In this document: positions 7,349 to 14,569 of the stretch, one piece after another
Position numbering within the stretch: the stretch's first letter is position 1
Layout of the letters: each line of letters opens with the position of its first letter
Assembly: GCA_026991065.1 (NCBI GenBank)
Contig: JALXCG010000506.1
Location: 1-18,215 of the forward strand
DNA: 18,215 nt
Reading direction: 5' to 3'
Source: Gemmatimonadota bacterium
Lineage (GTDB): Bacteria; GCA-2686955
Notes under the pieces: generated by a model
Told to the model about the DNA's origin: nothing
Databases searched by the model: none
What the model saw: the letters and a program-made list of their open reading frames with translations, nothing else
Position numbers and translations under genes: made by a program

Positions 7349-7876
7349 ATGGAAACCGTATTCGAAGGTTCGAAGATCGTCAAGATCGATGCCAAGAGCC
7401 GCCTGGCGCTCCCGGCAAGCTTTCGTGGTGCCCTCAACCCCAATCATGGCAATGCGGTCATTCTGACTCTGGCGTCCGAAGGGTGTCTCGCCGCGTATCG
7501 GCCGGCTGAATGGGAAACTCGCCAGGAGCGAATCCGGTGGTTGGCCAACAAACATCCGGGAAACCGCCGGGTTCGACGCTATGTCCGCTTGCTCTTGGGA
7601 GCGAAGGAGGTCGTGGTTCTGGACACGCAGGGCAGAATCGTGCTGCCCGAGCACCTGCGCAGTTATGCCGGACTCACCCACACCGCCAAGGTGATCGGCT
7701 GCATTGACAAAGTCGAGATTTGGGATCCCGGGCGCTTCCAGGAGCACCTGCAGGACGACTCGCTGGGAACTCTCGCGGAGTTGGAAGAGGAGTTGGAATA
7801 CGGCCCGATGCTGCGGTCGGGGCCGGAGAGCCAAGAGGTTGTGCCCGGTGTTGTTGGGGGCGAGGGGGTGGGATGA
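7349..7876 (+). CDS. mraZ: Transcriptional regulator MraZ
   Basis: This 175-residue protein is MraZ, the AbrB-fold DNA-binding regulator that heads dcw clusters and forms ring-shaped oligomers on repeats upstream of its own gene. Both half-domains are visible: IDAKSRLALPASFR (13-26) and LDTQGRIVLPEHLR (91-104), each with the D-x-K/Q-x-R-hydrophobic-x-LP signature. It is longer than the usual 145-150 residues because of a Glu/Gly-rich tail from about residue 150. The start at ATG 7349 is chosen because the family motif begins a few residues later and GGAAG lies at 7338-7342; an in-frame TTG at 7316 would add eleven residues with no family match. The stop overlaps the rsmH start as ATGA. Confidence 0.94.
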   Translation: METVFEGSKIVKIDAKSRLALPASFRGALNPNHGNAVILTLASEGCLAAYRPAEWETRQERIRWLANKHPGNRRVRRYVRLLLGAKEVVVLDTQGRIVLPEHLRSYAGLTHTAKVIGCIDKVEIWDPGRFQEHLQDDSLGTLAELEEELEYGPMLRSGPESQEVVPGVVGGEGVG

Positions 7877-8823
7877 AAGAGAATCAACACATCCCCGTGC
7901 TGCGCCAGGAGTGCACCGAACTGCTGATTACGCGGCCCGGCGGCCGTCTTCTCGACGGCACAGTCGGAATGGCCGGAACCTCCCTCGCACTGCTGGAGAA
8001 AGCCGGCCCGCAAGCGTTCCTGATCGGCATGGATCTGGATCTTGAGTCGCTGCGGCGCGCGCGTCGGGTGCTCTCTGAATCCGCGCCGAATGGGCACTGG
8101 GGGTTGGTGCGGGCGTCGTTCGCCCGAATGGATGTCGTGCTCGGTGGTGGCGTGGGCACATTCGACGCAGTTCTTCTCGACCTTGGCTACTCGTCGGTCC
8201 AACTGGATGACCCTCGCCGCGGACTGAGCTATGCCGTGGATGGCCCGCTCGACATGCGGCTCTCCCCGGTCGTGGGCCCGCCCGCGAGCGAGTGGGTCAA
8301 TCAACTACCTGTCGCCGAGTTGGCGGATCTGATTCGCTGCTTTGGCGAGGAGAGGCACGCGCATCGAATCGCGCGAGCCATTGACAACGCGCGCCGGCGC
8401 GCGCCCATCCTGACGACCGGAGCATTGCGCGACGCAATCTCCACTGTTGTTCCGCCGCGATTTCGAATCAAGACCCTGGCACGGGTCTTTCAGGCGATTC
8501 GGATCCACGTCAATCGGGAACTCGAAGCCCTGGAAGCAGCTCTTCCCGCCGCGACCCGCCTGTTGGCACCAGGTGGCCGTCTTGGGGTGATCTCCTTCCA
8601 CAGCCTCGAAGATCGCATTGTGAAGCGATTCATGATGCATGCAGCGAAGGACTGCATCTGTCCGCCGGATTTCCCGGCATGTTGTTGTAAGCACCGGGCG
8701 ACACTCCGCCTGGTGACCAGAAAGCCGGTGCGAGCCGGCAAGAGTGAGATCTCGCGCAACATTCGCAGCCGTTCGGCAACGCTGCGAGTGGCGGCGAAAC
8801 TCTCGTGCGAGTTGGCGGCATGA
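7873..8823 (+). CDS. rsmH: 16S rRNA (cytosine1402-N4)-methyltransferase RsmH (MraW)
   Basis: This 316-residue protein is the SAM-dependent methyltransferase that modifies C1402 of 16S rRNA at the N4 position. Family motifs occur in order: HIPVL (6-10), the SAM loop DGTVGMAGTS (28-37), GMDLD (52-56), LLDLGYSSVQLDDPRRGLSY (101-120), GPLDMR (124-129), RVFQAIRIHVNRELEAL (204-220), GVISFHSLEDRIVK (238-251) and the CxCP...CCC cluster (261-272). The SAM loop differs from the usual DGTxGxGGHS by Ala and Thr in place of Gly and His. Length is normal. The ATG at 7873 overlaps the mraZ stop, with a G-rich Shine-Dalgarno (GAGG at 7862-7865). Its own stop at 8821 is followed by an 81-base gap before ftsL. 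Confidence 0.96.
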   Translation: MKENQHIPVLRQECTELLITRPGGRLLDGTVGMAGTSLALLEKAGPQAFLIGMDLDLESLRRARRVLSESAPNGHWGLVRASFARMDVVLGGGVGTFDAVLLDLGYSSVQLDDPRRGLSYAVDGPLDMRLSPVVGPPASEWVNQLPVAELADLIRCFGEERHAHRIARAIDNARRRAPILTTGALRDAISTVVPPRFRIKTLARVFQAIRIHVNRELEALEAALPAATRLLAPGGRLGVISFHSLEDRIVKRFMMHAAKDCICPPDFPACCCKHRATLRLVTRKPVRAGKSEISRNIRSRSATLRVAAKLSCELAA

Positions 8824-8904
8824 CCAAGCAGTCGCCAATGATTCAGAGACATCGAGTGCGGGCGCTTGGCCATCGGCGCCGGTTGCACTTTGTTAGGGGA
8901 AAAC

Positions 8905-9294
8905 ATGAAACAGCAACGACAGTCACTGCGCTGCGGAAGTCGGGCGGCCGCCGCCGGTGCGCTGACGGTCGGTTTGATGATGATCGCGTCATGCGTGCAG
9001 AACCAATGCATGCTGTGCTCCATAGAGTTGGAGGCGCTCGACCAGCAGCTGGCCAAGATCCACCAGGAGGAGGAGGGAATGGAGTTCGCCTGGCGGGTCC
9101 TGACCGATCAAGACCGGGTGCAGCGCCTGGCGAGCGCCAACGGGCTGACTCAGCAATGGGGCGCTGCGCTCTGCTACAAAGTGGTGCGTCCAGATGCTCC
9201 CGAGCAGGGGCTTCTCGCGGAAGCGTGGCATGACACCAAAGACATGGTTGTGGCGCTGGTCTCGCCGCGACCTGTGTACGCGGCGGAACACTGA
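8905..9294 (+). CDS. ftsL: FtsL-like division protein
   Basis: This 129-residue protein occupies the ftsL position between rsmH and ftsI. It has the right layout: a short basic N-terminus, one hydrophobic segment (about 13-31), a Glu/Gln-rich helix likely to form a coiled coil (about 38-65), and RVQRLASANGL (71-81), matching the R-x-x-x-x-A-x-x-x-GL ending of FtsL. FtsL forms a complex with FtsB and FtsQ and activates FtsWI. The sequence is too divergent for a firm call; position counts heavily. Oddities are a lipobox-like IASC at 27-30, five cysteines, and a tail of about 45 residues beyond the usual end. ATG 8905 is preferred because AGGGGA lies at 8895-8900. A small inverted repeat, GGCGC/GCGCC (8861-8880), lies upstream. 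Confidence 0.7.
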   Translation: MKQQRQSLRCGSRAAAAGALTVGLMMIASCVQNQCMLCSIELEALDQQLAKIHQEEEGMEFAWRVLTDQDRVQRLASANGLTQQWGAALCYKVVRPDAPEQGLLAEAWHDTKDMVVALVSPRPVYAAEH

Positions 9295-9363
9295 TCCAGT
9301 TGAACGGGCATCGCGCCCTCCGCCGCGGAGAGAGTGCAGCCCCAGAACGAGAGGGAGAATTCA

Positions 9364-11295
9364 ATGACGCAGCCTGAGGATCGTCTTCACCGCGCCAGGC
9401 CGATCGGTCTCGCGATGGGCCTGATCCTCATTTTAAGGTTGTTGTGGGTGCAGGTGTTTCCGGCGCAGGTCACTCGGGAAGGGCGCCTTTCCCAGCAACA
9501 GAAGACGGCCTTGATCGATGCCCGCCGCGGCACCGTTTACGACCGCAATCTGCGGGTTCTGGCCCAGACTGTTGCCGACCAACGTCCTGCCGGGCTGGAC
9601 CAGGCTGGAGTGCGTGGAGGTCGTCGCTACGAAGTGCGCGATGCGGCTGCGCACGTGGTCGGGTTTATCGGTCGCGACGGGCATGGGCTGGAAGGTGTGG
9701 AACTGGCATGCGATCAGATCCTCACCGGGACTCCCGGGCGAGTGACCTATGGGCGCTTGGCAGACCGGCGGATGGTGGAGCTGGAACGGGAAAGCCCGGT
9801 CGCTGGAAGGCGTGTAGTTGTTACTTTGGATCAGACTCTTCAGCGCGTGGCGTTTGATGCGCTGCGGGATGGAGTTGAAGAGCACGAGGCCAAGTCGGGG
9901 TCGGCGGTAGTGCTCGACCCTCTCACGGGTGAAGTGTTGGCGATGACCAACTATCCAAGCTTCGATCCCGGCCACATTCCCGGTGGGCATCCGTCGAGCC
10001 TGCGCAATCGTGCCATCACCGATGCTCTGGAACCCGGGTCGGTCTTCAAGATCGTTGCTTTTGCAGGAGCCATCGAGGAGGGGCTCTTCAACCCGGATGA
10101 TACGCTGGATTGTGGCAATGGACGCATTCGACTGGGGCGCCACACGATTCGCGACGTTCATCGCTACGACCGCTTGTGTTTCGCTGATGTGTTGGTGCAT
10201 TCGAGCAACGTCGGGACGATTCGGGTTGCTCAGGCTCTGGGAGCGCGTCGGCTTTTCACCTATGCAAAGAAGTTCGGCTTTGGCGAGCCGACCGGCATTG
10301 ATCTTCCGGGCGAAAGTCGCGGCCTGATCAACACCCCCGGCAGTTCCGCGTGGTCGGGTCTGTCATCGGCGTGTCTGGCCATCGGTCAGGAGGTGTCGGT
10401 AACGACGCTGCAGATGGCTGCCGCGATGGGCGTGTTCGCCGCCGACGGCGTCTTGATGGAGCCTCACATCGTGTTGAGTGTCTCTGCCGCGGATGGTCGC
10501 ACGCCGCAGGTGACCAAGCCCCGCAGGATTCGGCGGGTGGTTTCGCCCGAGACGGCCCGGGAGATGACGCGACTGCTTACCGGCGTCGTGGTTGATGGGA
10601 CCGGAAAATCAGCCGCGGTCGACGGTGTGCGAATTGCGGGGAAGACCGGAACGGCGCAACGTGCGAACCCGAGCGGTGGCTACGATGGCGGTGGTTACAA
10701 CAGCACATTTGTTGGCTTCTTTCCTGATCGCCAGCCCCCGCTGGTGATCGCTGTTGCGGTCATTGAGCCACAGAAGGGACATTTCGGCAGTGAAGTCGCG
10801 GCACCGATATTCCGCCAGATCGCACAGACCATCGCGCGCCGCGACGCGGTTCTCGGGCCGACGATCAAAGCGGATGTGGAACCGGCCTGGGTACGTCTTC
10901 CGCAGTTGCGCGGGCGGGTCGTTGTTGAAGCCCGCGATGAGCTTCGGGCGCTGGGGCTGAACGCCGTTTTCGAGACCGAGAACAGCGACGACATGGCGAT
11001 TGTGATTGACCAGGATCCCGCTCCCGGGAGTCGCGTTCGGCCTGGCGATGTGGTTCTGCTAACGGTGCCGTCGGGGGGCGAAACGGAGCCGGCAGATGAA
11101 TTGGTGGCAGTGCCGAAGCTGAGCGGGATGACCCTGCGGGAAGCGCATCAAAAGCTCCTCGATTGCGGCCTCCGCATGCACCCGGAGGGGTCCGGTCGTA
11201 TTGTTGGGCAGTTGCCGGCTGCCGGCGACCGCGTTGCTCTCCATTCCGTTTGTGTTGTGCGTGCCGCGCCGGTCAGTGGGGAGGAACGATCGTGA
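9364..11295 (+). CDS. ftsI: Septal peptidoglycan transpeptidase FtsI (PBP) with two PASTA domains
   Basis: This 643-residue class B penicillin-binding protein cross-links septal peptidoglycan in the periplasm. It has an N-terminal membrane anchor (about 14-33), RRGTVYDRN (54-62), then RRYEVRDAAAHVVGF (87-101) and a full transpeptidase domain. The catalytic motifs are intact: S226-V-F-K229, S280-S281-N282 and K427-T-G-T430. Two C-terminal PASTA domains follow (about 508-568 and 580-634), a form known from SpoVD-like proteins and several other phyla. The pedestal/head segment between residues 62 and 87 is only about 25 residues, far shorter than in E. coli FtsI. ATG 9364 is chosen because GAGGGA lies at 9351-9356. 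It pairs with FtsW encoded at 16967, and its stop overlaps murE. Confidence 0.95.
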   Translation: MTQPEDRLHRARPIGLAMGLILILRLLWVQVFPAQVTREGRLSQQQKTALIDARRGTVYDRNLRVLAQTVADQRPAGLDQAGVRGGRRYEVRDAAAHVVGFIGRDGHGLEGVELACDQILTGTPGRVTYGRLADRRMVELERESPVAGRRVVVTLDQTLQRVAFDALRDGVEEHEAKSGSAVVLDPLTGEVLAMTNYPSFDPGHIPGGHPSSLRNRAITDALEPGSVFKIVAFAGAIEEGLFNPDDTLDCGNGRIRLGRHTIRDVHRYDRLCFADVLVHSSNVGTIRVAQALGARRLFTYAKKFGFGEPTGIDLPGESRGLINTPGSSAWSGLSSACLAIGQEVSVTTLQMAAAMGVFAADGVLMEPHIVLSVSAADGRTPQVTKPRRIRRVVSPETAREMTRLLTGVVVDGTGKSAAVDGVRIAGKTGTAQRANPSGGYDGGGYNSTFVGFFPDRQPPLVIAVAVIEPQKGHFGSEVAAPIFRQIAQTIARRDAVLGPTIKADVEPAWVRLPQLRGRVVVEARDELRALGLNAVFETENSDDMAIVIDQDPAPGSRVRPGDVVLLTVPSGGETEPADELVAVPKLSGMTLREAHQKLLDCGLRMHPEGSGRIVGQLPAAGDRVALHSVCVVRAAPVSGEERS

Positions 11296-12899
11296 TGGCC
11301 GTTGAGCGGAACACCGATCGCAGCGTTCTTACTCCGGGGGGAAACTGGTCACGCCTCCTGGCCGCGATCGCCGGGAATGATGACAATCTCCTCAGTGCTT
11401 CCGGGCTCTCCGCCACCTCTCTCTGTACCGGCGTGGCCCATGATTCACGCCGCGTCGTGGCCGGTGATCTGTTTGTGGCGATTGTCGGGGCTGTGGCCGA
11501 TGGACACAACCATATCGACGCCGCGGCAAACGCGGGCGCGGTGGCTGTTGTTGCCGAACGCGATGTTGCCGCCGGCCGTCTGCCGGTGATTCGCGTGCGC
11601 AGTACGCGCCGGGCATTGGGACGGATTGCGCGTTTGCGCTGGAAGGCGCCCTCCGCCACCATGCGTGTCATCGCGATTACCGGCACCAACGGGAAGAGCA
11701 GCGTTGCCTGGGGTGTCTCTCATGTGCTCCGGACCTTGGGCACCAAGACCGGTCTTCTCAGCACTGTAAAATATGACACCGGGCGGGACTCGATTGCGGC
11801 GCCGTTGACGACGCCGGACGCGCTTATGCTGCAGGAACTCCTCGCGCGCATGCACGATGCCGGGTGCCGGGCGGTGGTGCTCGAGGCCTCGTCCCACGGA
11901 CTTGCACTGGACCGGCTGGAGGGCTGTGACCTGCATCTGGGGGTGTTCACCAATCTGAGCCGTGACCACCTCGATTACCACGGCGAGATGGAATCTTATC
12001 GTCGGGCCAAGCTGCGGCTCATCGACCTTGTGCGCCGGGCCGATGCGGGGGGAAAGCGGCGGATTGTCTTCAATGCCGATGATCCCGCGTGGAGTGAACT
12101 CCCGCACCTGGCCGCGGATTTGTCGCCATTCGCCTACTCGGTGGATCCACAAAGCGCCGCCGTCGGTTCAGTGGACCTATATGTGGAAGCGACGGATCTT
12201 CAATTGAACGGGACTCGCTATCGAGTCTACGGCCGCGGGTTGCCGATCGACGGGATTGAAGGGCGTACGCCACTCGTCGGTCGCATCAATCTGGAGAATA
12301 CTTGCGCCGTGTTGGCGACCTGTGCGGCGCTTGGGGTTGCCCCGCAAGATGCGGCGCGGGCATTGACCACAGTGAGCCCGGTGCCCGGGAGGATGGAGTG
12401 TGTCGTGGTGGCCGATGCGACGCTCTCCAGGCCGGCGATCATGGTGGACTACGCCCATACGCCCGACGCGATCGCACGAGTGTTGGCTGACCTGCGCCCC
12501 TTGACGACCGGGCGGTTGATTGTGGTGTTCGGCTGCGGTGGGGACCGTGACCGGGGTAAGCGTCCGCTCATGGGGCGTGCCGCGACAGCAGAGAGTGATC
12601 TCGCGATTCTTACCAACGACAACCCCCGCACTGAAGACCCGCGCCGAATTTTCGCCGATGTTCTGGCTGGAACAGGATCGCGCCGTTGTGAAGTGATTCC
12701 GGACCGTCGTGCGGCGATCAGGCGGGCGATAGATGAGGCGGGGTATGGCGACCTGGTCGTGATCCTCGGGAAGGGACACGAGACGGTCCAGATTGTCGGG
12801 GAAGACCGTCTTCCCTTCGACGACCGACAGGTGGTGAAGGAGCTTGTCAGGGAACGCTTCATTGAAGACAGCAATGGGAATGAAAGGAGATCTGGATGA
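11295..12899 (+). CDS. murE: UDP-MurNAc-tripeptide synthetase MurE (meso-DAP type)
   Basis: This 534-residue cytoplasmic Mur ligase adds the third amino acid to UDP-MurNAc-L-Ala-D-Glu. Visible features are HDSR (49-52, uridine-binding region), the ATP loop GTNGKSS (130-136), EASSHGL (197-203), NLSRDHLDYHG (220-230), the likely carbamylated lysine K239, DYAHTPD (385-391), GCGGDRDRGKRP (413-424), DNPRTEDP (442-449) and GKGHE (492-496). The DNPR motif is characteristic of enzymes specific for meso-diaminopimelate. ATG 11295 overlaps the ftsI stop as TGATG; GTG 11292 is equally possible and adds one residue. GAGGA at 11281-11285 serves either. The stop overlaps the start of a small Cys-rich ORF rather than murF. 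Confidence 0.96.
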   Translation: MAVERNTDRSVLTPGGNWSRLLAAIAGNDDNLLSASGLSATSLCTGVAHDSRRVVAGDLFVAIVGAVADGHNHIDAAANAGAVAVVAERDVAAGRLPVIRVRSTRRALGRIARLRWKAPSATMRVIAITGTNGKSSVAWGVSHVLRTLGTKTGLLSTVKYDTGRDSIAAPLTTPDALMLQELLARMHDAGCRAVVLEASSHGLALDRLEGCDLHLGVFTNLSRDHLDYHGEMESYRRAKLRLIDLVRRADAGGKRRIVFNADDPAWSELPHLAADLSPFAYSVDPQSAAVGSVDLYVEATDLQLNGTRYRVYGRGLPIDGIEGRTPLVGRINLENTCAVLATCAALGVAPQDAARALTTVSPVPGRMECVVVADATLSRPAIMVDYAHTPDAIARVLADLRPLTTGRLIVVFGCGGDRDRGKRPLMGRAATAESDLAILTNDNPRTEDPRRIFADVLAGTGSRRCEVIPDRRAAIRRAIDEAGYGDLVVILGKGHETVQIVGEDRLPFDDRQVVKELVRERFIEDSNGNERRSG

Positions 12900-13120
12900 C
12901 CGCAGAGCATTTCTTCTGCCGGCAGCGGGGGGCGATTTCACGCACCCAGTGCGCCGCCTGTTTTCGCTCCCGCGGCGATTTTCGGCGCGTCTATCTGACG
13001 CGTGCAATCTGTGCCTCGGCCAATGGCTGCCTGGAAAATCATGATGAGGCTGCCGGTGCTGAATTCGGATTCTGGGAGAAGTTCCCGGACGCTGAGCTGA
13101 CCGAAAGTCGGGTTGCCTGA
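12896..13120 (+). CDS. Small cysteine-rich protein of unknown function
   Basis: I do not recognise this 74-residue protein. It has five cysteines (8, 19, 22, 39, 45), including a CAAC knuckle at 19-22, and histidines at 5 and 49, which would suit zinc or iron-sulfur binding. The first half is basic; the last 25 residues are acidic with two Trp/Phe-rich spots (FGFWEKF, 57-63). No signal peptide or membrane helix is visible. Support for coding comes from AAAGGAGA at 12883-12890 five bases before the ATG, an ATGA overlap with the murE stop, a TGA abutting the murF GTG, and about 65 percent G or C at third codon positions by hand count. Placement inside the mur operon suggests co-expression with precursor synthesis, but the role is unknown. 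Confidence 0.72.
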   Translation: MTAEHFFCRQRGAISRTQCAACFRSRGDFRRVYLTRAICASANGCLENHDEAAGAEFGFWEKFPDAELTESRVA

Positions 13121-14569
13121 GTGTCCGCGACTTGGAGCCTGAGTTCGGTGACCCGCGCGGTCGATGGCGAGCTGCGCCTCGCCGCTTCGAGTTGTGCCGT
13201 GAACGCGGCTGTTGCCGCTGCCACCCGGCCGCTCCAGGGGGCTTGTATCGATTCGCGGAAGTTGCGTCCAGGCCAGCTTTTTGTTGCTTTGCCGGGCAGC
13301 CGCCAGGATGGTCATGAGCATGTGCTTGCGGCGCTCGAAGAGGGGGCCGGCGGGGCCTTGGTCAGTCACGCCTGGGCCGCCGGGGATCAGGCGCGGGAAG
13401 CGGCCGGGCCGCTGCTCATCGTTGACGATCCGTTGCGGGCACTGCAGGAGTGGGCGGCTGCGCACATCAAGCGCAGCGGTATTCGGGTCGTCGGTGTGAC
13501 CGGTTCCAACGGCAAGACCACCACCAAGGAGTTGATTGTCTCCGCCACCGGTGGCGCGCCTCGGGTCGTGGGATCGCAAGGCAACTACAACAATCAGATC
13601 GGTCTGCCACTCTCGGTTTTGGCGCTTCCCGCGGAGTGCCGGATCGCGGTTCTGGAGATGGGAATGTCGACTCCGGGAGAGATCTCTCGCTTGGTCGAGA
13701 TCGCTCCACCGGAAGTTGCCGTGATCACCAGTCTCGGAACTGCGCACTTGGAAAACTTCACCAGCCTGGAGGAGATCGCCGCTGCCAAGCTGGAGATTGT
13801 CGAACGCGACCCGCGCCTGATCGTTCTCCCTGTCGACGCTCCGATTCTGCGCCGCCTGGCCCGGCAGCGTTGTCCCGGTGCAAACCTCCTTCTGTGCGGA
13901 TTGAGCGAGGCAGCGGAGCTTCGTGCCGATGCGGTGCAACTGAATGACCAGGGGCAGGTTCGATTTCAGGTTGCCGGCCGTGGCGCGGTGCAGCTGGCTC
14001 TCAGCGGCGCCCACAACGTTGGCAATGCCCTGGCGTCGATCGCGGTTGCCGAGTACTTCGGCACTCCCTGGAGCGAAATTGTCGCGGGCCTGGAAAGTGT
14101 CCGCGCGGTTGCCATGCGCACCGAGTATCTGACCATCGACGGCGTTCACTTCATCAACGATGCCTACAATTCGAACCCCGCCTCCATGCGCGCGGCACTT
14201 GATCTGTTGCGCAACACACCCAATGTGTCCGGCCGTCGAGCCCTGGTAGTCGGCGCCATGCTGGAGCTTGGTGATGACTCCGCCGAACTTCATCGCAGGG
14301 TCGGTGAATCGGCAGCAGCCGCGGCAGTCGATCTTCTGGTGGCTGTTGGTCCACTCGGCGAGAAGATCGCGCTGGGCATGCGCCAAGCACTCGATTCGTC
14401 GTCGGCTGCCTCGGTTGTTACTGTGGCGGATGCGCAGGAGGCTGCCGGTCTTCTGGCGGAGTGGGCTGAAGCGGATGACCTGGTCCTGGTGAAAGCATCC
14501 AGAGGCGTTGCGCTGGAAGCGACAATCGAAAAGTTCGCCCGGCTGCGTGCGCGACGAGAGGGACGCTGA
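13121..14569 (+). CDS. murF: UDP-MurNAc-tripeptide--D-Ala-D-Ala ligase MurF
   Basis: This 482-residue cytoplasmic Mur ligase adds D-Ala-D-Ala to complete the UDP-MurNAc-pentapeptide. It contains IDSRKLRPGQLF (43-54), the ATP loop TGSNGKTTTKE (127-137), the MurF-specific GNYNNQIGLPL (154-164), EMGMS (179-183), SGAHNVGNALA (295-305), INDAYNSNPASM (345-356) and KASRG (458-462). Length is typical (about 450-480). The start is GTG 13121, immediately after the TGA of the small ORF and in the same frame; no strong Shine-Dalgarno is visible, so translation may depend on reinitiation from that ORF. The stop overlaps mraY as TGATG. Confidence 0.95.
   Translation: MSATWSLSSVTRAVDGELRLAASSCAVNAAVAAATRPLQGACIDSRKLRPGQLFVALPGSRQDGHEHVLAALEEGAGGALVSHAWAAGDQAREAAGPLLIVDDPLRALQEWAAAHIKRSGIRVVGVTGSNGKTTTKELIVSATGGAPRVVGSQGNYNNQIGLPLSVLALPAECRIAVLEMGMSTPGEISRLVEIAPPEVAVITSLGTAHLENFTSLEEIAAAKLEIVERDPRLIVLPVDAPILRRLARQRCPGANLLLCGLSEAAELRADAVQLNDQGQVRFQVAGRGAVQLALSGAHNVGNALASIAVAEYFGTPWSEIVAGLESVRAVAMRTEYLTIDGVHFINDAYNSNPASMRAALDLLRNTPNVSGRRALVVGAMLELGDDSAELHRRVGESAAAAAVDLLVAVGPLGEKIALGMRQALDSSSAASVVTVADAQEAAGLLAEWAEADDLVLVKASRGVALEATIEKFARLRARREGR

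Noticed and set aside
8820-9233. ORF starting at an ATGA overlap with the rsmH stop
   Set aside because: The start looks coupled, but the product is Arg/Gly-rich with no hydrophobic segment and overlaps ftsL in another frame; the frame from 8905 has a ribosome binding site and an FtsL-like layout.
12844-13044. Alternative 66-residue ORF over the murE-murF junction
   Set aside because: It overlaps the end of murE by over 50 bases, lacks a good ribosome binding site and competes with the better-supported Cys-rich ORF.
12938-14386. 482-codon minus-strand frame opposite the small ORF and murF
   Set aside because: murF is certain on the + strand; the antisense product is Gln/Gly/Arg-rich without motifs.
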